Both the position numbers and the translations under genes were made by a program. Below, in pieces: positions 1-13,683 of a DNA stretch of 64,000 nucleotides. The stretch lies in NCBI RefSeq assembly GCF_000002995.4, contig NW_025062476.1, positions 3,095,001-3,159,000 on the forward strand. Reading direction: 5' to 3'. The notes beneath the pieces were generated by a model. It had not been told where the DNA came from. It ran no database searches and saw only the letters and a list, made by a program, of their open reading frames with translations. The DNA comes from Brugia malayi. Taxonomy: Eukaryota > Nematoda > Chromadorea > Rhabditida > Onchocercidae. Position 1 is the first letter of the stretch. Every line of letters starts with the position of its first letter.

Positions 1-3000
1 TCCATACTTTCATTTTTGCAATTGCAATAAATATTTTCTTATCAAAAAAATTCAACTTATTATTACTTTATAACTAAGCATCGTTTCAAACTTATTCTAA
101 TTTATTTGATTTGCTCTTCCTTTTCATTTCCAGTTCTCCTATTTTTCCTATTTATTTGATCATTTCTGTCTTGGATCTCTAACAAATCACAAAAAAGATA
201 ATAGATGAAAACGTTCGTTTCTAATTATCACCATCATTATTGCCACAATTATCATCACTACTATCATCATCATCATTGTCATCATCATCATCATCATCAT
301 TGTCATCATCATCTTCAACACTGCAACTATTACTATGACCAGCAGCGCCCAACATCACAAATCACAGCACAGAGATATTATCAACCAGTTCTTCAGAACG
401 CCTCGATCAACTATGCGCACTTTCGCTTCAGAAAATTGAAAGCAGCAAAATTTCTTAAATTAAAGAAAGGCAGCGAAGGTAAAATGTTTAAATTTTCTTC
501 TCGTTCCCATATTGCACCTTTATTCTCGTTCTTTACATATTTTACTTTTAGCTTTCTTTTCGTTCTGGAATATTTCATTCTTCTTGCTTTTTTTTTTTCC
601 TCGAGAATAGATGTGAGCATTTTTGTTTGTTCATTTACTAACAGCTTTGCTTCACAATGAATTTAATTTTATCATTTATCTTACAAACAAATTTTCGAGA
701 AAATACTTGAGATGCTATTTTCATTCATTTCATTAATATTTTCCGTTATTCTCGCCACACAATCATTTTTCATATATTCAATGATACCGAAAATATCTCA
801 ATGATAATTTGTTATTCAATCATTTTTTACTTATCTGATCTGGTATCTCTACTTGAACTACATCTCTTTCCAGAATGCTTGATCTTTTCTCGACTTCTTA
901 TCATCTTATCACTATGAGTAAGTAAGCACTGTAATTCATAATTGCTATCTTAAAATTATCATTTACTCATAATACTATCATGCTGTAATTTTTTAATGAT
1001 TTAATCATTACTTGAACTTGAAATCGGTTAATTTTTTCATTTCTATAAACTATTTAAGATATAATTATCGTTTGCTTCTTTCTTACTACATTTTTTATCT
1101 ATTAAGAGAGACTTAAATGTTTCATTTTATTACTTTAATAGGAGAACAAAAGGTGACTTATTACTTCAACATACCTTGCGATTCCTCTTCTTTACACTTT
1201 ACCTGTTGCCATATGATTGTCATCAGTAAATTTTTTTATGTAGCTCGTTAGTACTGGGAAGATAACCTTGATATGTATGTCTGGAGAGACTTTATCATTT
1301 AACTTTGATGCTGACATGATTTTTTTTTTTTTTTTTTAATTTACACTTTGCTTACGCTATATCTCTTAAAACATAAGTTCTCTAGGCTACTATTATTTAC
1401 TCTTTTATTATTATAATTATTATTACTGTTATTGCTATTATTATCATTATCACTAATAATAATTATTGTTATTGTTATTATCATTATTTTTCTTGCAATT
1501 ATTGTTATCATTATTGTTACTACTAATATTATTGTTTTTCAATTAAAGAAAGTATTTATTGTTTACTATATCAACAAATTAAGATAACATCACTCTCTGA
1601 TTGGAAAGACATTGATAGTAAAATTAATGGAATGATCTTGAATAACCTGTTTTACTGTTTGCATTCATTCATTTTTACCTGCTATTTTACCTTCATTAAT
1701 TTTACTATCATTTCATGTTTCATTACTTTATGCCAAAAATGACAATCACTCGACCATTTCTACTTTCATTATCAATAATTTTTATTTTCCATTACAATCA
1801 TCATAACTGTCGGATAATGCTACTTCAATACTAATGCCAATATTGCAATAATGATAGATAGAATTCTCTGACCGGAAGTAAAGCCATAACTAAATCAAAT
1901 TAAATTAAAAAAAAAAAAAAGGACAAAAATGAAAGAATTAGATTTATGTATTATCCAATGTCATTTTCATACTTTGTCACCAAATATTTCAATGACGAAT
2001 TTTGATTATTTATTTCCTCTACCTTGCATATAATTTAATATGGTAAACATTTCGTCTTTTTATCATTTTTGTAAATAATCCTAATCACAAACAGATAATA
2101 AATATTACGATATTAATTGAAATTATCATAGTAAAGTTTATTTTTTATTTTTCATTCTTGAGAAAATGATGATTTAAAAAGCATTTTTTTATTCTTGCAC
2201 TTGCGTTTCTTTAAAACCATATTTTTCTTTTGAAGCAATTTGTTAATTTGTATTATATTAAAACCGATGAAATGGAATAAAAAAAAAAAGAAAAAAAAAA
2301 CGAAATTTACTTGAACTCTTTTTGCATTTTTTCTGCTTCTGAACTTTTTTTTTTTTTTTTTTTTTACAATTTAACTATTTTGTTATGTTTTGCTGATAAA
2401 CTGGTTTATTGGACGTTTACTTAAATATCACTTCCACCCTCAAAGATGCTCAGTTTTTTTTTTTCTTCTATCTTTTTAATACATAAATTTAGAATTTCTT
2501 CTTAAATATTTTATTTTTGTAATTATTTACAAATTTAAACAAATTTTTCTTTGTGTTAATATAATGAGAAAGAATGATTATTTATATAAATTTCAATTGA
2601 TAATCAATTGATATCAGTTCCATTAGTGTAATCATTAAGAAATGAGTGAAGTAGAATTTATGACTATCAGAAGTGAACGAAGCTGAATAAAATTATGATC
2701 ATCAAATTTCATATATTTTTTAGCATGAAAAATTAATAGACGTAAAGTAAAAATATTTGGCACTGTTAGCGCCGTATAATCTTCCGTTCCGTTTATTGAA
2801 CTTTCTCAAAATTTGTATAATATTCCAGTAATTATTTTAGTTAATTTAAAGTTTTTATTTAACGAACGTTATTAATTCCATTTTACTAATAAACAATGTT
2901 TTGATGATACATAAACAAAAGCTTAGATAAGATAGAAGAAATGTAATTTATAATTCTTGAAAGGAAGAGTAAATAAGTTAAGTCATAAATGAAAGTAAGT

Positions 3001-3736
3001 AAATAATTAGCACTTCATTATTTGTGTTATAATTCATTGAAAGTGTTATGGAAACAAATTAAAAAGGTAAAAATAACGGAGAATGTAATAAATAACTGAA
3101 GAACTCTTAAAGTAATTGATTAAATGGTAGCACCACGTAATTATTAATTATTATTTTTTTAAAAAAATATTTATCATAACAAAATTTAAATGTTTTAAGT
3201 TTTTCTTTAACTTAAGAAAAAATATATGCATGATTACTTACCTGAACAATCTCTTTGATAGATTTATTTCCACTTGATAATTAATTGTATCCTACTGGCA
3301 ATAGTAATGGTTATAATTAATTAAAGTAAATGATACTAGTAATAATATTATTGCTATTTTACTTTCGCTTTTATTCCATTTTCAGAAAGATTTATGCACT
3401 GTGATGCATACGATTTCATATCATAACAGTACTGATAATATTTGTGATAAAGATTTAATTTTAAATTAAATTACAGGACAAAAAAAAGGTTCTTCTCATC
3501 AATATTTTTCATTTTTCTGCCTCATTATTTGGGATTATCCTGTACAAAATCATCATTAAAAGATTAATTGAAATTTGACGAAATTCTGGACAAGCTTAAG
3601 ACGCGGTGAATATTTCATTTCTCGAAATGATTCAAAATGTACTAAAGAAATTTGCATAATTATTAAAAAAATTTAGCTGGAGAACGAGTTGGAAGACTAG
3701 TGTGTCCATAATAAATAAACAATACTAGAAACAACA
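1..3736. other. AT-rich region with no recognised gene
   Basis: No convincing coding exon was found. The stretch is dominated by poly-T/poly-A runs, an imperfect TCA/ATC trinucleotide repeat at about 227-318 and ATT/ATC-rich repeats at about 1400-1540. The longest open frame (205-660, +) is mostly histidine codons made by the TCA-type repeat; its following part (about 335-440) is less AT-rich than its surroundings, but no splice or family evidence supports it. The region probably holds the upstream DNA of the Patched gene, whose candidate first exon starts at 3737. Confidence 0.6.
227..318. repeat. imperfect ATC/TCA trinucleotide repeat
   Basis: The run is built of CATCAT-type triplets interrupted by TTG, ATT and ACT. 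On the + strand it reads as a histidine-rich open frame, which explains that frame without a gene. Confidence 0.85.
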
Positions 3737-3796
3737 ATGAAAATTTACACCGAAAGGTGTACGACAGCGCAAAAATTGACAGTTCCTATTTATAAG
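3737..3796 (+). CDS. ptc: candidate first coding exon of Patched
   Basis: An ATG opens 20 codons ([20 protein letters not shown]) ending at AAG before a GTTAGT donor. The end is phase 0, which is exactly what the next certain exon at 7268 needs. A TAG acceptor at 3674-3676 lies 60 bases upstream and could be a spliced-leader site. The exon would be followed by an intron of about 3.5 kb. The N-terminus of Patched is poorly conserved, so similarity cannot confirm it. Confidence 0.5.
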
Positions 3797-6700
3797 GTTA
3801 GTTTTTTTTTTTTTTTTTTTTTTTTGTTTGTTTGTTTGTTTCGAATGAAAGAACAGTAGGGAATGGGAAACAATCAACAATAGAAATGAAAGAAGAGTAG
3901 GGTGAAAGAAAAAATAAATGGTTTGGCATATTTAATGAGTTATCATATCAGATAAGCATAGGCTTAATACGGCTCTTAAGCTTATTTTATACTCTCGATG
4001 TCTTGATTTGTTGATTTCTGATAATTATTATCAATCTTTTATGTCATTCAAATTCATAGTTCTTCTTTACTTTTATCTTACGTCTATACCTAGTATTTCT
4101 TTACACTAATATTTAATGTTTTGATCTCTTTGGAAATAAATTCAATTCTGCAATATGCATTTCAAAATTTTCAATTAAGAAAACAAATAAATAAAAAAGT
4201 CTTTTTCTAGCTCTTTTCGCCTTAAACACAGAAATAAACAAAAAAAAAATCTTTTTTTTTTGTAGATTTACATTATTTTCAATTAATTACAGAAGAAGAT
4301 AATAGTGTTTTGTGCAGAAGAGAAATGCACTATGACCCCAATTAATCGTTTTTTTTTTTTTTTTTTGTGTGAAGATGGATAATTTCTCATAATTATCAAA
4401 TTTAAAATTTTGAATTTGATCCATTCACTGAGAAAGGCTAATAACTGATAGCATAAAAAATATTTACGATATTTATAATTTTTCTGAATGATATGATTCA
4501 AATCACTAAGTTTTTTGATGAACTAGGAAATGCTAAAATTTTCTTTAGCTTTCTTTTAGCTTATTCAAAATTTGCTATTTACGAATTGCTTGGTATTAAA
4601 TTTTAACATTCCCAACTTGTTATCAGTATTAAATTTTGATTCCATCGATTGAGTTTACTGAAAATTTAGCATTATCGTTGCAATGATATTTTTTATGATC
4701 TAAAAAAGAATCTTTTATTCTTTGTTTTGTTCTTTTTTTTTTTTCTATCTGTCAGCAGATCTCTTTTTTGGAGAATCATTTCGTATATAACCACGATATT
4801 TTTTCTTCATCTATTAAATAACGGGGCGCAATTCTGAGGGCGCAGAATGACAAAAAAAAAAAAAGAAAAAGAGAACTGAATTTTCTTAGACCAGTTTTTT
4901 TCATTTTTTTTTTTTTTTCTTTGAAATTTTTTAATTCGTCAACAAAGATGCAATCAGCTATTTCCGTAGCACACCCAACCACCATACTTGGATGGCACAT
5001 AAACAGTTAAATATATACGTACAAACATTTATGACAATTATGAAAACATTTGATGACATTCTTTTTTAAAAAAGAAAAAAAGGAAAGAAAAAATTTTTTT
5101 AAAAGAAATTAAAAAGGTAGGAAGGAGAGAAAAAAAAGAACAGAATGAATTAATTGAACATTAAAGAAAATGATAAAAAAAAAATACTGAATGGATGGTC
5201 TAAAAATAACACAAAGAAAGATTAAATTTTGATAAGATATAGGTCAAGGTGAATTTTTATGATGCGAGACAAGACATATAGGTATCATTGTAGAATTCCA
5301 CTTTTCAGTAATCAATAATGATCGTTTGATCAGTTTATCAAATGAGGGAACTGATAAAGAAATAAAAGTTAACTGTTGAATTGGAATTAGCTTGATTGTC
5401 AACGTAATTAAATAATTAATCATAATACAATTAGAAAAAAAAAATAAAGTAACTAAATAAGATAAAGATTATTAATGTCTTATTTAATTAATGATTTTTT
5501 TAACTGAAAAAAAATATCCATTTAAAAAAAAAAATGAATATATTCATATGAAAATTAAAAATTTTTGCAATATTTCGAAGTTGAAATGCTTCATTTAGTA
5601 TAAGTATCATTTGGTCATTAAATAATTATTATTTTTCAAAGGTTACTTTTATCACATCTCTAATTATCATTAAGGATATGATAAAAGCCCATATAATTGT
5701 ACCGAAAGTGATTAACATGAAGCTTTCTTGGCTTCATCAATTCGAATATTCTTGATGAATAAATGACTATCTCTTATCAAATTTCAAATGTCTAAATTGA
5801 AATTGAGGGACGACAAGTTCATTTGTTATTAATAATCTAATCGTAATTTGTTTAGGGTTCTTATTTTATCTTTTTTTACACAAACATCCACTGAAATCGT
5901 CCTAATATGTTTTCTTTTTCTCTTTACTTCCTCATTTGTGATTAGATCAGTGCTACCTGTACAGGTGAAAATTTTATGATATAATGCTTATTCAACAAAA
6001 TGTGAGATATTACATAGATTTTTTTTAAAGTGAACATTTATCATAATAACTTGTAATGATCATTGAAATCATTATTTTTATTAAAACTATCAATTTTTCA
6101 TCATAATAATCATTATCAACATAATTACCACTTATTTTTATGATTATTTCTATTATTGTAATCATTATTTGCATATTTGATTCAAGGTTACAGCAATTTT
6201 CAAGTGTAACAATTTTGTTTTTGTAATTCCTATTCTATCATTCATTTTGTCAAACTATTCAATCATCTTTTTTTTTCAAAATATTTACTTTGTGTTAATT
6301 AAGACAAGAAAAGAAATTCCTTCTATTTTATACTTAATTAAGGGAGATTTTAATATATGTTGTTGCTTTATTAAACTTGCAAACAAATGACATTTTATTT
6401 CAATGTCACGTCAATTACGTCAACTAATAAAAGCAAAAAATGTTACGTCAGTTACGTCAATTAATAAAAGTAAAAAGTGGCTTATGAAAAAGAGATATGA
6501 ATTACTGATTTTTATTTCTGATATTTAATTAGATTGCTTGCACCATTTGTCTCATTAACAATTTTTCGACATAAAATTATTTCAAATATTTTTATATAAT
6601 CTTCCAATTCCTTTTTTTTTCTTCTCATTGTCAATTTCTCTTTTTAAAAAAAAAAACAAATTAGAGATAACAATCAAAAGAAAGGAAAAGAGAATTTAAG

Positions 6701-9700
6701 CCATTTTAATCACTAAATATTTTTGAATTTGTAATTGTTACAGTTCTTTTTTAAGCTATTAAAATCGTAAATGTATGATTAAGATCGAGGACATTTTATA
6801 GCCCATATTGTTTATGTATGTGTCTATCAGTATTATCACCATTATCATTGATCTAACCAGCATTATCATTATTATCATTGATCTAATTGATATAATCTTC
6901 ATCACTTTATTTTGCATTATCATTAAAATATCAACAATCGTTATCGTTATCATTGCTCTATTATCACTAAATCTGATTGCTACATCTCAACCACATCAAT
7001 TATTATCTTTTCCTTATCAGCAATAAATCATACCATATCTATGACATGGATGTTTGTTTTGTTAGTTGATGGAAAGTCAATTGTAAATTCATAGATATAA
7101 ACAACAATGAAAATTTTGCAAACGAAACTGTTATGTTTAAATTTCATTTTAATTTTTTATTTTAAACTAAACAATTTCTAAAGTATATATAATCAATTAA
7201 TTCAGTGTTGTACAATATTTTGCATAATATTTAGTAATATTTTTTTTTTTTTTGCTTTTTTTTTTAGATTTTGGATAAATGGTTAGTTGGGAAGAAATCA
7301 TCTGATTCAGCATTATATTCAGAGAAATGGAAACAAGAATTTACATCACGGCCAACATGGTGTGATGCAGATATGGCATTACAGCAGATCAACCAGGTTT
7401 TGTTTAAAAAAATGAAAGATTAATTTTAATAGGTTTTTAAAATTAATTTCAAATGCTTCTTGTATGTATCAATTGTTTAAGAAAGTTTATAAAATTCATT
7501 GATAAATTGATGACAATGATTATTAGGTTATTAAATTTGGTTACAATTTGATAATTAATTAATAATAAATCAATTTAATGATAAATTAAACATAAATTTG
7601 ATTGTTCATACAAAGGGATGGTGGAAAAAGTAATAAATGATGTAATTGTGATTTAATAGCATTTAATTTTCTTGAAAAATTACTTTTGTTATATATTTTT
7701 TATAGTTATATTAACCTGTATAATGTTATTTACATAATTTCATTTCAGTTTTTTATTTTAGATTAATAAATTTTAAAATATACACGTCTTCAATTAAAGT
7801 TCAACATAACGATAAATTTTTACTCATAAATTTTACTCCTTATAAAGATGAAAATAAACAAATATGAAAATTATAGAAGCATCATTGGAGTGTACAACAC
7901 GAATAAGTGAATCCAAATTAACCTCAAATATAATATAGGAATAATTAATTATTTTTATTCTATAATATTGATATATTTAGTTTATTTATTAAGTTTGATT
8001 CAATATATTACATAATATATATCCATTATTACCTGATATTTCTAGTTCAAATTAATAAATGATTTAAACAAATGAATTTTTTCTCTATTTTTTTTTTCCT
8101 GTTCACTTCTGTTCTTCCCATTCATAACCTTGAAAATAAGCAATTGCATATTTTGAATGAAAATTATCAGTTATTCTAAACTGGAAATTAGAAGAACTTG
8201 AAAATTTTTTTTTTATTAGAATTTGGTTGAGGTACGTGTACTTTTAAAATTTGTTAATTTAAATGAAAAAAAAAAAACTAACTAAAAAACTTGATAACTA
8301 TTAAAGAAGTTTAATGTTTACTTCGCTGGGTAAAATGTTAAATGACTGGCGGGTATTGAAATGAAGTAATAAATTGTCTAAAAAATTAAAAAATAAAAAA
8401 TTAATTGCACATTTTTTCTTTTCTTTTTTTTTTTTGCAGGGTACAGCAACGGGTAATCGCTTAGCACTTTATTTACGTTCCTTTTTTCAATCATTACTTT
8501 TTACACTTGGCTCATTTGTACAAAATTGGGCCTGGTCTGTTGTCATTATTGGTTTAAGTGTTTATTTCATTTGCGCCTTAGGACTTCAATATGTACACAT
8601 TGAAACTGATTTGATCAAATTATGGGTGTCACGTAAGTTTTACATCAAATATTTCTTCATTTCTTCTTTTGCAAAATTTCTTAATTTATTTTATGCTTTT
8701 TAAATCTTTTTGCTATTATTCAAATTTAATTTCTAGTTTTTCAAGTTAATTTTGAATTATTTTGTGCAGAATTTCCATCAATATGAGTGGTTGATTATTT
8801 CTTATTTGTTTGAAAGTGTTAGAGCATTGATCATCTCATAATTGTTTAATAAAAAATTAACATAAAATTCTAGAAGGTGGACGTTTGGACGAAGAATTAC
8901 ACTTTCTTCAACGCGTACAACAAAATTATAAGTATAATGTAGTTCGTGAAAAGCGTTCAGCTGATTTGGAGAAATCAGGTTTGTTTTGTTTTTTATATTC
9001 TTCGATTTTGAATTTTTATTTAGCTCATCTTTTTTCAAATTATTCAAAATTATCAAATGAAATTTCTAATCATTTTTTTTTTTTTTAAATAGACTTGCAT
9101 AGTTTTATTTGACAATAGCAACAATTATAGGTATTCAAGAATCTTTTGTTTCCATAAAACCGAGGAACAATAGAAAAGATGAAGAAAGTTTAGATGCAAG
9201 TCTGGATAATGCCTTTGATAGTCGATTTCAGGTATTGTTATCTGATTACTTCATATAAATGATAAATGATAATCATTAAAAGTGTTACTAATACAAAAAT
9301 TATTCATGTACTGATGTGAATGGGAAATTATATTAAATTTTAAAAACTTTTTACCTATAATTTTGTTACTTGTTGTCGTTTCAAAACTAAGCTTTTCTAG
9401 GTGGTAATACAAACACCTGCAACAAAAGGAACTAATGCTTTAACCAAAGAATCGTTACTTAAACATGTTCAAATTATAGAAGAAATTGCAAATTTTCAGG
9501 TGGAAATGTATGGCGAGTATGTGATTTCATTTAATAAATAATTAATTTTAAAATTTTAATTTTAAAAAAACTAATTAAAAAGCTAAATCAATTTTTTTGT
9601 TTTAAGATTCTAAATTTTTGCAAAGAAATGCACAAAGTTTTTGTCTATCAAAATTTATTGTTATTTTTAGAAATTGGACATTAGCTGATATATGCTTCAA

Positions 9701-12700
9701 GCCACCATCACCGAAATTATCTCATGGACCACTTGCAGGTGTAATGTCCAAATTGCTGGATCGTTTGATTCCATGCATTTGGATTACACCTATTGATTGT
9801 TTCTGGGAGGGATCGAAGCCACTGGGACCGTCACCACCGCTAACTTTAGGGTTTGTTCATTTTCTAAAAATTTTTTTCTTGTTTGAAAATTAGTACCATT
9901 TATAGTTTTAATGAATCAGAAAAAAAAAAAAAAAAAAACAGTGCGGAATAATCTATTTTATTTCAATCAATTCAGCTAATTTATATAATCACAAATATTA
10001 TCAATTATTATGTTTTAATTAGTAATATGTTAAATTCTGAATATCAGTTAAATAGCCAAAGAAATATTTCATATTGTGTTTCAATTTATAATTCGTTTCT
10101 TTCTATCAAATCTTTATACATCATTAGCTTCCTTATAGCAGTAAGTCAGTGCTAAAAGTTATAGTATACTTATTAAATTTAAAATGTTTATAGGCCTGAT
10201 ATACATGCTTTCATCACTTCCTTACCTAAAGGTAATATAACGTGGAAAAATTTGGATCCCTTATCAGTGCTGAAAGAAGTTTCGACACTTTTCGATCTTG
10301 GAACAATCTTCAATTTCTTTGAAAGAGTAAATATTGATGAGCAATAGAGGAAATGTTTGAGTTGATTAATTTTATTAAATTTCAGCTAACTCTTTAATAT
10401 AACTTAATTTGTTCAAATTAATCCATGCATATCATATTTCAGTAGCTGTAAATGATAAGGTTTATTTTCAGGCTGGAATAGGAGCTGCTTATCTCGACCG
10501 TTGGTGTATTGATCCGTTAGATCCTGAATGTCCGGCTACAGCGCCAAATGCTTTCGATCATTGCTTAGCTTTCAAAAAATTCCAAGCATGGAATATGGCA
10601 ATGCCAAAAAATAAACAGATCGAACTGGAAGCAGAAACAATATCAACCGATAAGGCGAAACTGCAGGACGATGCATTACAAATTTTCGAAAACATTTTTG
10701 GTTAGAATTTTTAAAAAAAATTCATTCATTAAAGATACATTTTTTTAGACTTTCTCTCTTATAATCCATCAAGAAATGTGCACAAAGAATAAATCATAGA
10801 AAAAAAAAAAAAAGTTTATTTAAACAAATATTATTTTGTTAAATTTTATTAATAGAAATATAAAAGTTAAACTGATTTCATAGGTAAAAGAAGACGTAAA
10901 CGAGAAATAATGTCGTCAACGATTAAACCAAATAGTAAAAATCATACAGAAGATGAAAGTTCAGATTATTATGCATATGATGATGATAATGATTATAGTA
11001 TCAATCAAAATGCTACAAAAAGTATGGTTATTTTAGTTTATCAAATATTATCAACACTTAATAATAATAATAATAACTTTTCCTTTACTAAAAGTTTTTC
11101 GACTAATTATTATAATTACAAAATTTTTCATTAAAAAAAATTTTTCACACAATATTAAGTGAAATATAATATAAAATTTGCATTATCAAAACGATCTTAT
11201 CAAATGATATTGCTTAGGATGAATTATTTGAAAAATTGTAGGAAGACAACAAAGTAGATATTTGTATAGATAGTAAATAAATTTTAGACATAACAGTTTA
11301 AAAATTAAGGAACTTTTTTTATTTTAATGATAATTTAAGATAGTTTGGTGTGTTGAATTTTTTTTTTTAATATTTTATAGCTAAAGAAGAACTTGCTGAA
11401 GAAGAACAATGCTTACGTTATGGTAAAAGTTTTTTGAAATGGTTAAATGAGAATGAACATCGATGGAGCGAATTTTTGACATTGGTTAATAGAATTTCAT
11501 ATTTTTTTCTGATAATCTTTTAGTTTGCAATATTGATTTCACTAATTAAATAACCCAATAAGATGTGATAAAACTTTTGATTACACCAACTTTAGTTAAA
11601 TAAAAACACTTACACATTCCATTTTCAGTTTTGTCAACAATATTAAGTCTGTCTCTACTTTTTTTTTTTTTGCTTCAATTACAACTGATGGATTACTGTC
11701 CATTGTTTATTTTACTGTCCTTATTTCAGGATGAAATGCCGGTATATCCAGATTACGGAAAAATAATGACAGGTGGTTGTCGAGGATTTGCTCGAAATAC
11801 AATGGTATGGCCGGAAGATTTGATAATTGGTGGTATCAAACGACAAAATCATAAATTAATAAGTGCTGAAGCATTCCAAAGTATTTTTCTTGTTGCATCT
11901 GACAATGATGTCTTTTCACGTTATAAGGTTTGATTAATTTTTTACACTTTTAATTACTTTTAAACTTTTAGATCATCTCATTTTATTTGTTTATGCAAAT
12001 AACTCTACTAAAATTATACATATAATATTAGTTAATTACTTCATTTTCTTAATTACATTTTAAATTTAGCTTTATTTAACGATATTACATGAATTAGATA
12101 TAGATCGAATGCAAATGAAATGGTTGAACAGAGAGGATTAAGTTTATTAAGACTAACTATTATTTTCTGGTTGTAAACTTGAGAATATAATGAAAAGAAA
12201 ACATTCAAGAAAGTGATTACTTGGGTAAATTTTTGTTATCATTCTGTATTTGTTTAGTTCAGATGGATTCATCTTATTTATTATTATCACAAAAATAAAT
12301 TCTAGTTTAGATGCAAAAATCAGATTTGAAGCCAAATTTGAATGTCGACTCGTGGAATCCATATTATGCATCTCAGATTGTTTCCGCTTGGCAACGAAAT
12401 TTTACACAACACATCTATGAACATCGATGGAATACAGAGGTTATCTTAATGTTTACTTTAAAAGTTTTAAAATTTAACAAAACTTATAAAATATAGTTAT
12501 TCCATATTATTCTTATGCTAAAACAAAACGGCGCAAATAGCTTTGGTAGCTATTGTAAATGATTCCCTCATAATGCAATGCTTTTGTTGTTGTTGTTGTT
12601 TTTATTTTAATAGTATTAACTGTTTTTTTTTTTTTTTTTTCATAATATTTGTGATATATTTATTATCATTGAAAATGGCTTAATTAGTTATACACATAAT

Positions 12701-13643
12701 TAAAAATACAAAAATACATAAATGAGCACAAAAAGAAAAAAAAAAAGAATTTTTTTTAGATAAATCGTCAGATACATCCTCTTTCGGCAACATCTCTAGA
12801 AGATATGCTAAAAGAATTTAGTCAATTCAAATTTTTGGTCATCTTCGTTGGATATTTTTTAATGGTTTGTCTTTTTTTTTTTCTTCTATAACTTTACGAC
12901 GAAAAAGCTAAATTCCGCTATATGTTTATGCAAATAATTCTGCTACAATTTGAAAATAATTTTTCTAAGAATAGAATTAAAAGATAAAAGATCAATTCTA
13001 ATGGGAATCATTTTACAGTATACATTTTAAAAGTGATGGAAATATTCTTTATAATATACTCTGCTATTCTATTTCTTTAATTTTAATTTTTTAATGAGAC
13101 AATATTGTGAAAGATATCAGTTCACTTAAAATTTTCATTAATTAATCTTTGATGAGGTTAAAGTATATGTAATGTTTGTTTTATTAATCCAAAACAAAGG
13201 CCAGGAATGATTAGTAAAATAATTCATTGTTAAGAAATTGCATTCAGTATGAATGAATCAATGAAATCTTTAGAAATAGTGGATTGCATTGCATGATATT
13301 TCTATTCGAATTAAAATATTTTTGATTTTAATTAAAGCTATGACTTATATATCTGCAAGAATAGTTACTTTATAACTGTGTCATTTGCATTTCGACTAAT
13401 TTGAATTAAAATTACAGTTTGTTTATGCGGGTTGGTCACAATTAAACTGGGATGGTTGGTGGTTTGCAGTAAATTCATCAGTTGGTCTCAGTATCCTCGG
13501 TGTTTTCCTGGTTACTTATGCGAGTATTTCCGGTCTTGGAGCATCTTCCTATATGGGTATTCATTGTAATGCAGCTACAACACAGGTAGCACTTTCATTT
13601 ACAATTTTCTTTGTCTATTTAAAAATTAAAAGATATCCTAGCA

Positions 13644-13683
<40 letters not shown>

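Noticed and set aside
205..660. 151-aa histidine-rich open frame
   Set aside because: It is produced by the ATC trinucleotide repeat, ends in AT-rich hydrophobic codons, and no splice model linking it to Patched in phase with good sites was found.
3694..3707. TGGAAGACTAGTG, matching the first 13 bases of miR-7
   Set aside because: The match stops where the mature miRNA continues, and no complementary arm able to form a precursor hairpin is seen nearby; the stretch fits better as 5' UTR of the Patched candidate exon.
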